Of a stretch of DNA of 6,868 nucleotides, positions 1-5,083 are shown piece after piece. Source of the DNA: Clostridia bacterium (GTDB taxonomy: Bacteria > Bacillota > Clostridia > Oscillospirales > CAG-272); assembly GCA_017504335.1 (NCBI GenBank), contig JAFVRI010000213.1:1-6868 (forward strand), in the 5' to 3' direction. The position numbers and the translations under genes are program-made. Each line of letters opens with the position of its first letter. Position 1 is the stretch's first letter. The notes beneath the pieces were generated by a model. The model ran no database searches. It had not been told where the DNA came from and was given only the letters and a program-made list of their open reading frames with translations.

Positions 1-2238
1 ATTGCCTGTGTGATTTTTGGAATGGCGGTTTTGCTTTTTCTTGCTCTTCTGATCTTTTCCGTTCCGTGGCTTCGTCGTCGGATCTTTGGCGTGGGACTTG
101 GGTTGACGGTGGCGCTGCTTTCTCTGTGTCATTCCTTTTTCTTGGTTGATCAGCCCTATACACGGTCGCGGGAAATGCTTGGGCAGAAAACTGTTCTATG
201 CGAGGTGATCGAGGATGGGCGGGCGACTGAGTATTTCTCCACCGCTACGGTATTGCTCACCTATGTGGATGGGGAAAAGACCCATGTGAAGGGGGAGCTG
301 GTTTGCGAATTTGATCTGAATCTCTCTGTGGGAGATCAGCTATATGCTTACGCAACCGTGTCCGAATTTGAAGCCGATCGGAGCTTCTCTGTCCAATCCC
401 GAAAGGATGGAGACGGTGTGCTTCTGACTGTTCTGGTGGAAAAGGAGGAGCATGCACAGATTCGCCGCTTGTCAGAGCGGGAAACGAGCCTGTCCATGCT
501 GACCGATTCCACGGGATTTCGAATCCTTGTCAACCGAATGAAAAACGGACTTCGCTCTCGTCTGAATGCGCTGCTCGGGGAGGAAACTGGCGGATTGGCA
601 AGCGGAGTGTTTGTGGGGGATACCTCGGATATTTCCGTCGGGACTATGACCCATTTCCGAAGAGCGGGTGTCATTCACCTGCTCTCGGTCAGCGGCTTGC
701 ATTTGACCATCCTGTTGGGGGCGATCGAATGGCTTTTGCGTCTGATCCTGATTCCCAAACGAATACGGATCGGGATTGTCTCTCTCTGCTCGCTGTTTCT
801 CTTGCTTCTGACCGGCTTTGCCCCGTCTGCCTTTCGTGCGGTTTTGATGCTTCTGATCGTATATTGGCAGTTTATGGTGAAGGAGGATAATGACAGCATA
901 ACGGCTCTGTTTTCCGCCGTTGCGTTGATCGTTTTGATTTCTCCCTATTCGATCAGCGATCTGGGACTTTGGATGTCCTTTCTCGCAACCTTGGGCATTT
1001 TGACCGTGTATCCTGTTTGGGAACGGTCTCTGGGACGGATCCGCGCCAAGAAGGGAATCGTCAGGCATCTTGTCCGATTGGTAAGGAATCTGCTGGGAGG
1101 CATGCTTTTGACCATGGCGGCAAACCTGTTTCTTTTGCCGATCCTATGGCTCGCCTTCGGAGAATTTTCTCTTGTGGGATTGCTCTGCAATGTGGCAGTT
1201 TCCTCGCTGTCCTCGCTGTTTCTCGTCAGCATTCCCGTGCTGCTTGTATTGGGCGGTATTCCTTATGTGGGCGAGAAACTGATACGGTTGGTTCAGGGGA
1301 TCGGAGAAATCCTTGCCGATGTCATAGAATTCTTTTCTTTATTGCCGAATGGGGTGATCTCTCTTCGGTTTGATTTTGCCGCAATCATCATTGTTTTACT
1401 TTGCTTGGCAATGACGGTTCTTATGCTGATCCGGCTGAAGCATAAATGGCTGTTGGGGGCGGTTCCTTCTTTGGCGGTGCTTGCCTTTGCGGTATGCTTT
1501 ACCGCGCAAACCCTATTTTTCTCTAAAACCGAAGCGGTGTATCTGAGAACGGATGAATACACCGAAACGGTGGCACTGCAAAAGGATCATCATCTGGTCA
1601 TTCTTGATGCCACATCGGGCGGATGGAGAGGAATGGGTGCTATTATGGACAGTTATCGTGATTCTGTTGCAACCGAGGTGGAGACTCTGATCCTTACCCA
1701 TTGGCACAAAGGACACCTGAACATGCTCGAATCGGTTTGTGACCGAGTGATCGTTCGCCGTGTAATTCTTCCCATCCCCCGAGATCGGGAGGAGGCGGAG
1801 ATCGCCGATCGATTTGCGGAATTGGCAAAGGAACGGAGCATTGCGGTTTCCTTCCTCGAATCAGGAGAGCCGATTCTCCTGTGGGACGGTGTGAGCTGCT
1901 ACACGGAGCGTCAAAGGGGCGCGGAGCACGATGCGATTGTGTTTGCCGTAAAGGGTGAGGATGCGGGGTTGTTATATCTTTCCTCGGATACGATGATGGA
2001 ATGTGAGCCAACCGCCCTGGAGCAACGCATGGCGGAGTACGAGAGTGTGATCGTGGGCTGCCACGGGACAAGGGGAGAGGTCGGAAAATCCTACCGTCTG
2101 CCCTCGGACACGAACACAAAAAACGCGGTGTATTCCTCCGCGGAGGCCGCGATGCGTTATCCGATTGAGCATCCCTCGGTCGAGGCGATCATTCCTCGAG
2201 AAAATAAGGATTCCTTTTATCGGATCCCTCTGTCCTGA
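1..2238 (+). CDS. comEC: ComEC/Rec2 family DNA internalisation channel protein, 5' partial
   Basis: ComEC is the inner-membrane channel that takes single-stranded DNA into the cytoplasm in natural transformation. The frame is open to base 1. A GTG at position 10 gives 742 residues, but the first visible segments resemble the second and third membrane helices of the family, so the true start is probably upstream. Residues below count from that GTG. Two membrane helices (about 4-19 and 26-46) are followed by a soluble OB-fold-like part (about 50-160). The competence domain (about 190-500) is polytopic and carries the family signatures HLLSVSGLH (223-231) and FAPSAFRA (270-277). The C-terminal part (about 505-742) aligns with the metallo-beta-lactamase-like domain, with THWHKGH at 563-569, but lacks the usual DVGQGD motif. 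The membrane part makes the identification safe; nuclease activity of the C-terminal domain is doubtful. The gene stops 86 bases before dpaA with no clear terminator after it. Confidence 0.93.
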   Translation: MACVIFGMAVLLFLALLIFSVPWLRRRIFGVGLGLTVALLSLCHSFFLVDQPYTRSREMLGQKTVLCEVIEDGRATEYFSTATVLLTYVDGEKTHVKGELVCEFDLNLSVGDQLYAYATVSEFEADRSFSVQSRKDGDGVLLTVLVEKEEHAQIRRLSERETSLSMLTDSTGFRILVNRMKNGLRSRLNALLGEETGGLASGVFVGDTSDISVGTMTHFRRAGVIHLLSVSGLHLTILLGAIEWLLRLILIPKRIRIGIVSLCSLFLLLLTGFAPSAFRAVLMLLIVYWQFMVKEDNDSITALFSAVALIVLISPYSISDLGLWMSFLATLGILTVYPVWERSLGRIRAKKGIVRHLVRLVRNLLGGMLLTMAANLFLLPILWLAFGEFSLVGLLCNVAVSSLSSLFLVSIPVLLVLGGIPYVGEKLIRLVQGIGEILADVIEFFSLLPNGVISLRFDFAAIIIVLLCLAMTVLMLIRLKHKWLLGAVPSLAVLAFAVCFTAQTLFFSKTEAVYLRTDEYTETVALQKDHHLVILDATSGGWRGMGAIMDSYRDSVATEVETLILTHWHKGHLNMLESVCDRVIVRRVILPIPRDREEAEIADRFAELAKERSIAVSFLESGEPILLWDGVSCYTERQRGAEHDAIVFAVKGEDAGLLYLSSDTMMECEPTALEQRMAEYESVIVGCHGTRGEVGKSYRLPSDTNTKNAVYSSAEAAMRYPIEHPSVEAIIPRENKDSFYRIPLS

Positions 2239-2241
2239 TCG

Positions 2242-2271
2242 TTGTCAAAGAATTCCTTTCCGTCATACAAT
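2242..2271 (+). promoter_or_regulatory. candidate promoter of dpaAB
   Basis: TTGTCA (2242-2247) and TACAAT (2266-2271) are separated by 18 bases, each one mismatch from the sigma-A consensus. The -10 region read as CATACAAT (2264-2271) also fits the published sigma-E -10 consensus and is close to the sigma-K one (CATAnnnTA). No good sigma-E -35 is seen at the right distance. Dipicolinate synthase is mother-cell, sigma-K controlled in Bacillus subtilis, so a sporulation sigma factor is biologically expected, but the sequence alone does not decide. Transcription would start near 2278. Confidence 0.45.
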
Positions 2272-2278
2272 GGAATGT

Positions 2279-2300
2279 AGCGAGATGAAACACGCTCGCT
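2279..2300 (+). promoter_or_regulatory. small stem-loop at the expected 5' end of the dpaAB mRNA
   Basis: AGCGAG (2279-2284) and CTCGCT (2295-2300) are perfect inverted arms around a 10-base loop. The left arm begins about where the transcript from the candidate promoter would start, so it could be a 5'-terminal stabilising hairpin. It lies 9 bases upstream of the dpaA ribosome binding site and leaves that site free. Six base pairs could also arise by chance. Confidence 0.35.
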
Positions 2301-2324
2301 GTTGCTTGGAAAGGATCATACGAG

Positions 2325-3230
2325 ATGAAGAGCAAAAAGAAAATTGCATTGTTAGGTGGGGATCTCAGGCAGGGAACGGCGGCAAAAAGGCTTTGGTCCA
2401 TGGGGTGGGATCTGACTGTATGGGGACAGGACCGATCGGATTGGAAGGAGAACGGTATGCCGCACTCTTCTGAATGGGAGGAGCCCCTCCGATCTGCCGA
2501 TGCGGTGGTGCTTCCGCTTCCGGTGAGCACCGACGGAACCTATCTGAACAGTCCCTTTGCTCCGTCGGAGATTCGTCTTTCCCTGAAAGAAATTTTTTCG
2601 GCATGCCCCTGGCGATGTGCCATCGTTGGCGGAAGGATCCCGAAGGAGGCTGCGGCATACGCGGAATCCTTGGGGTTGCGTGTATTTGACTACTTCGATT
2701 CCGAGCCCTTTCAAATCCATAACGCATATACCACAGCCGAGGCGGCGCTCAGTATTGCCATGAACCGATTGGAGCGCAATCTCAGAGGCGCTCGAATTGC
2801 CATTACGGGCTTTGGACGGATCGCAAAGCATCTGGTGGGCATTCTGCTTCCCTTGGGGGCGCATGTGACGGTTGCCGCAAGAAAGGCGGAGGATCTTGCT
2901 TGGGCGGCATCGATCGGCTGTGAAACACTTTCCTTGGGACAGGATCGCGAGAATACGCTGAAAAGCCTTACAGGCGGCTATGATGTGATCTATAATACGG
3001 TGCCGCATTGGTTGTTTGATCGTGGATTTCTCGAGAAGATGGATGAGGATACCTTTCTCATTGATCTTGCCTCGGTTCCGGGCGGTGTGGATATCTGTGC
3101 CGCAAAGGAGCTGGGGGTCAACGTGCTTTGGGCAACCTCCTTGCCCGGGAAATACGCACCCTTGAGTGCGGGAGAGCTGATTGCCGATTGCGTGGATGAG
3201 ATCCTTCGGGAGGAGGTAGAGGAGAGATGA
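2325..3230 (+). CDS. dpaA: dipicolinate synthase subunit A (SpoVFA)
   Basis: With DpaB, this enzyme converts the dihydrodipicolinate-pathway intermediate to dipicolinic acid in the mother cell; the product is loaded into the spore core with calcium for heat resistance. The protein has 301 residues, normal for the family. The N-terminal part begins with the family-type GGDLRQ (11-16). The central Rossmann domain for NAD(P) carries GFGRIA (162-167). Conserved C-terminal blocks are DLASVPGGVD (247-256) and SLPGKYAP (272-279). The layout resembles an alanine dehydrogenase or S-adenosylhomocysteine hydrolase-like fold, but the ordered motifs match SpoVFA. The ATG at 2325 follows AAAGGA (2310-2315) with a 9-base gap. 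The stop overlaps the dpaB start (ATGA, 3227-3230), so the two are translationally coupled. The lysine-pathway genes next to it in B. subtilis (asd, dapG, dapA) are absent here. Confidence 0.95.
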   Translation: MKSKKKIALLGGDLRQGTAAKRLWSMGWDLTVWGQDRSDWKENGMPHSSEWEEPLRSADAVVLPLPVSTDGTYLNSPFAPSEIRLSLKEIFSACPWRCAIVGGRIPKEAAAYAESLGLRVFDYFDSEPFQIHNAYTTAEAALSIAMNRLERNLRGARIAITGFGRIAKHLVGILLPLGAHVTVAARKAEDLAWAASIGCETLSLGQDRENTLKSLTGGYDVIYNTVPHWLFDRGFLEKMDEDTFLIDLASVPGGVDICAAKELGVNVLWATSLPGKYAPLSAGELIADCVDEILREEVEER

Positions 3231-3790
3231 TCGGATTTGCCATGTGCGGGTCATTTTGTACCCATGCTGCCGCGTTAGAGCAGATGCGGGGACTTTTATC
3301 CGACGGAATCGAGCTTTGCCCTATTTTCAGCGAAAACGTGTACGGGACCGATACCCGATTCGGGCGGGCAGAGGATTTGATCCGAGAGGTGAGGACACTC
3401 TGCGGACGGCAGATTATTCATACCGTAACCGAGGCGGAGCCCTTGGGTCCCACCTGTCCTCTGGAGGCACTTGTTATATGTCCCTGTACGGGAAACACGC
3501 TGGCAAAGCTTGCGGCGGGGATCACGGATACAGCGGTAACCATGGCGACAAAGGCACATTTGCGGAGTGACCGTCCCTTGGTGATTGCGCTGGCATCCAA
3601 TGACGCGCTGTCTGCTAACCTGAAAAACATCGGATGCCTGTTGAATCGGAAGAGCGTGTTCTTTGTTCCGATGAAGCAGGACGATCCCGTAAAAAAGCCC
3701 CATTCATTGGTTGCGGATTTCTCACTTCTACGTCCTGCCTTGGATGCCGCTGTGAGAGGGGAGCAGCTCGGGAAAATTTTTCTGTCGTGA
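3227..3790 (+). CDS. dpaB: dipicolinate synthase subunit B (SpoVFB), flavoprotein family
   Basis: This is the second subunit of dipicolinate synthase. It belongs to the flavoprotein fold family that includes phosphopantothenoylcysteine decarboxylase and UbiX-like proteins. It has 187 residues against about 200 in B. subtilis; the difference is a shorter N-terminal end, which starts almost directly at the first strand (IGFAMCGSFCTH, 2-13). Family blocks follow in order: TRFG (43-46), EAEPLGP (69-75), CPCTGNTLAKLA (85-96), SNDALS (124-129) and QDDPVKKPHSLVAD (151-164). The start codon overlaps the dpaA stop as ATGA, and AGGAGG (3211-3216) lies 10 bases upstream inside dpaA. The two genes therefore form one expression unit, ended by the hairpin at 3804-3837. 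Confidence 0.95.
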   Translation: MIGFAMCGSFCTHAAALEQMRGLLSDGIELCPIFSENVYGTDTRFGRAEDLIREVRTLCGRQIIHTVTEAEPLGPTCPLEALVICPCTGNTLAKLAAGITDTAVTMATKAHLRSDRPLVIALASNDALSANLKNIGCLLNRKSVFFVPMKQDDPVKKPHSLVADFSLLRPALDAAVRGEQLGKIFLS

Positions 3791-3803
3791 GAGATAGATG
3801 ATG

Positions 3804-3837
3804 AAGGAGTCAGAGAAGAGGTTCTCTGACTCCTTTT
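3804..3837 (+). terminator. rho-independent terminator of dpaAB
   Basis: Arms 3804-3817 and 3822-3835 pair perfectly over 14 bases (core GGAGTCAGAGAA / TTCTCTGACTCC) around a GAGG tetraloop. The T run (3834-3837) is short and partly inside the stem, followed by GGGG, so the stem is very strong but the U tract weak. It lies 13 bases after the dpaB stop and before the next promoter. Confidence 0.85.
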
Positions 3838-3848
3838 GGGGTTGTAAC

Positions 3849-3877
3849 TTGACTTTTTCGGCAAAATGCGGTATAAT
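3849..3877 (+). promoter_or_regulatory. sigma-A promoter of the 305-residue hypothetical gene
   Basis: TTGACT (3849-3854, five of six to consensus) and a perfect TATAAT (3872-3877) are separated by exactly 17 bases. A second perfect TATAAT follows at 3880-3885, because GGTATAAT is present twice in tandem (3870-3885). Only the first has an optimal spacer. Transcription should begin near 3884, giving a leader of about 35 bases before the ATG at 3919. Confidence 0.85.
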
Positions 3878-3918
3878 GGTATAATGAAAAACAAGGATTA
3901 CTTGACACGGAGGGTGAA

Positions 3919-4836
3919 ATGAAGGACGGAATCGGATGCTTTTTCCGGGAATATTACGTGTATGATCTTGCCAACGGAGGACGGCTGGTGTTTTGCTCGG
4001 CATCCTCTTATAAACGAACACAGGCAGAAGGTCTGCTTGAGTCCTTGAGCGCGGAGGACAGAAGAGAATGGGAGGAGTATCTGAAGAGCTATCGGATGAT
4101 TCCCGCCATTGCCAAGACCTGTATGGGAGTCGCGGTGGTTCTGCCGTATCTCATGCCATCAGCTTCCTTGTTTATGGTTTGTATACCGTCCATCAAGCAG
4201 AGTGATTTCTGCAAGCTGGCATTGAGAGATCCCGAACATCCGATCCTTTTGGGAGAAGAGATGCGTTGCGCGTCCAAGGGACGGCTACACGATCCCACGG
4301 GTGAGCTGACCGAGCGCTATCACGCGTTCATGAAGCAGATCGAACGATGCTACGGTCATGCCGAATACGGCGCAAGACCTGTGCCCGAGGAAATTGACGG
4401 AATTCTGGAGGAGCGGATTCGTGAGCTTTCGGAATTTCTGGAGGTTCCCGTTCACATTTCCCATCGAGAGAAAATCATGAACTACGGGGAAGTGGAGGAG
4501 GGATTTTTCCTTGCTTATGTGACCATGCTCCTGACGCTTGCCAAAAACGATCTTCCCAAGGGAGAGGTTTCGTTTGCGTTGGAGGAAAAGTCCTACGGAT
4601 GCTCGGTGAGCGTAATGCTTTGCGGTTGGAATCGCATTCGCAGAGTACCGACGGATGTGCTGTGGATGGACTATATCGCATCGAAAAAGAGGATCCTTTT
4701 GGATGTAACGCCCCTGCCGAACGGCTTGATGATCCGTTTTTCTCCCATGAGCAAGGATTGGGCGATTCTTGGTCTGAAGCAGAATCATGCCTTTGATTGG
4801 GCGGAATCGATTTCTTCGGAAAAATCAATCAATTAA
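3919..4836 (+). CDS. hypothetical protein, 305 residues, possible degenerate GHKL-type ATPase domain at the C-terminus
   Basis: I do not recognise this protein. The ATG at 3919 follows GGAGGGTG (3909-3916) and has its own consensus promoter, so it is surely a gene. No signal peptide is seen. A hydrophobic stretch at about 61-92 alternates with polar residues and looks more like buried strands than a clean membrane helix. Residues 130-178 are charged and helical, with EEIDGILEERIRELSEFL (157-174). The C-terminal third has an amphipathic helix (194-209), strand-like segments (215-234) and a last strand pair (258-276, with PNGLMIRFS). This order recalls the GHKL ATPase fold of histidine kinases, with LAKNDLPKGEVSFAL (207-221) where the N-box end would be, but no DxGxG box and no phosphoacceptor histidine region is evident. 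That reading is inference and weak. No terminator separates it from the pyr leader. Confidence 0.88.
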   Translation: MKDGIGCFFREYYVYDLANGGRLVFCSASSYKRTQAEGLLESLSAEDRREWEEYLKSYRMIPAIAKTCMGVAVVLPYLMPSASLFMVCIPSIKQSDFCKLALRDPEHPILLGEEMRCASKGRLHDPTGELTERYHAFMKQIERCYGHAEYGARPVPEEIDGILEERIRELSEFLEVPVHISHREKIMNYGEVEEGFFLAYVTMLLTLAKNDLPKGEVSFALEEKSYGCSVSVMLCGWNRIRRVPTDVLWMDYIASKKRILLDVTPLPNGLMIRFSPMSKDWAILGLKQNHAFDWAESISSEKSIN

Positions 4837-4875
4837 AATTTTTGACAAATTTCATCGAAAAATTCCAATGTCCCC

Positions 4876-4904
4876 TTGACAGAAGGGCGGAGATGTGGTA
4901 CAAT
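4876..4904 (+). promoter_or_regulatory. sigma-A promoter of the pyr operon
   Basis: A perfect TTGACA (4876-4881) and TACAAT (4899-4904, one mismatch) are 17 bases apart. Transcription should start near 4911, giving a leader of about 170 bases before pyrR. Another TTGACA at 4842-4847 has only a poor partner (TCCAAT, 4864-4869, spacer 16) and is probably not used. Confidence 0.88.
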
Positions 4905-4916
4905 GTTTCAAGTGAA

Positions 4917-4946
4917 TCTTTAAGCGATACAGAGATATCGGTAAGA
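4917..4946 (+). promoter_or_regulatory. PyrR-binding hairpin (anti-antiterminator)
   Basis: A lower stem TCTT (4917-4920) with AAGA (4943-4946), an asymmetric internal loop (TAAG / GT), an upper stem CGATA (4925-4929) with TATCG (4936-4940), and a hexaloop CAGAGA (4930-4935). PyrR target hairpins of the family have the consensus ARUCCNGNGAGGYU, that is a CNGNGA hexaloop on a short upper stem with an internal bulge below. The loop matches fully; the flanking stem bases differ but still pair. Position right after the start site and just ahead of a terminator and pyrR fits pyr attenuation. PyrR with UMP would stabilise this hairpin and favour termination. Confidence 0.85.
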
Positions 4947-5019
4947 GCGAGTAGTAACACAGATGATCCTATGCCAAAAGTGGGGACATTGGGTCTTTTT
5001 GCGGAACGGTCTTGCCGAT
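4937..5019 (+). promoter_or_regulatory. pyr antiterminator pairing
   Basis: ATCGGTAAGA (4937-4946) can pair with TCTTGCCGAT (5010-5019) over 10 consecutive positions, with one U-G wobble. The first segment is the 3' half of the PyrR-binding hairpin, and the second covers seven bases of the 5' arm of the terminator plus three of its loop. The two structures are therefore mutually exclusive with this one, as in the Bacillus pyr attenuators. Without bound PyrR this pairing would allow read-through into pyrR. Confidence 0.85.
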
Positions 5020-5034
5020 TGGCAGGACTTTTTT
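5009..5034 (+). terminator. attenuator terminator upstream of pyrR
   Basis: GTCTTGCC (5009-5016) pairs with GGCAGGAC (5021-5028) over 8 positions with one U-G pair, around a GATT loop, followed directly by six T (5029-5034) and a further T-rich stretch to 5044. It is an intrinsic terminator placed before the pyrR start, so it acts as a conditional stop for the operon. Confidence 0.9.
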
Positions 5035-5041
5035 CTTTATT

Positions 5042-5060
5042 TTTCGAGGAGCCCTCGAAA
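5042..5060 (+). promoter_or_regulatory. short hairpin just upstream of the pyrR ribosome binding site
   Basis: TTTCGAGG (5042-5049) pairs perfectly with CCTCGAAA (5053-5060) around an AGC loop. It lies after the attenuator T run and 6 bases before the pyrR ribosome binding site. It has no following T run, so it is not a second terminator. A role in mRNA stability or in keeping the site open is possible but not shown. Confidence 0.5.
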
Positions 5061-5066
5061 GAACGG

Positions 5067-5083
5067 AAGGCGGTGATCTCTTG
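5067..5083 (+). promoter_or_regulatory. ribosome binding site that fixes the TTG start of pyrR
   Basis: AAGGCGGTGA (5067-5076) matches nine of ten bases of the ideal Shine-Dalgarno AAGGAGGTGA. It is followed after 4 bases by TTG at 5081 (7 bases from the end of the GG core). This supports the TTG and rules out the longer frame that begins inside the terminator. Confidence 0.85.

Larger units (their letters stand above)
4865..4992 (+). repeat. 11-bp perfect inverted repeat spanning the pyr promoter and leader
   Basis: CCAATGTCCCC (4865-4875) is the exact reverse complement of GGGGACATTGG (4982-4992). The left arm abuts the -35 box of the pyr promoter and would be absent from RNA made from that promoter; the right arm is in the leader between the PyrR hairpin and the terminator. 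Both arms would be together only in RNA reading through from the upstream gene, or in DNA as a possible protein-binding pair. Chance occurrence is not excluded. Confidence 0.5.

Noticed and set aside
472..1068. Long - strand frame opposite comEC (198 codons), and a similar one opposite dpaA (2352-3254)
   Set aside because: They are antisense shadows of clearly conserved genes, with low-complexity, basic translations and no family likeness or upstream signals.
3902..3907. TTGACA just upstream of the hypothetical gene as a -35 box
   Set aside because: No -10 lies at 16-18 bases downstream, and it would start transcription inside the coding region; the promoter at 3849-3877 is much better.
4837..4864. 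AATTTTT / AAAAATT inverted repeat after the hypothetical gene as a terminator
   Set aside because: The stem is only A-T pairs with a 14-base loop and no T run afterwards.
5012..5080. Longer pyrR frame beginning at the TTG at 5012
   Set aside because: It starts inside the attenuator terminator hairpin and has no ribosome binding site; the TTG at 5081 has a near-perfect one and matches the family N-terminus exactly.
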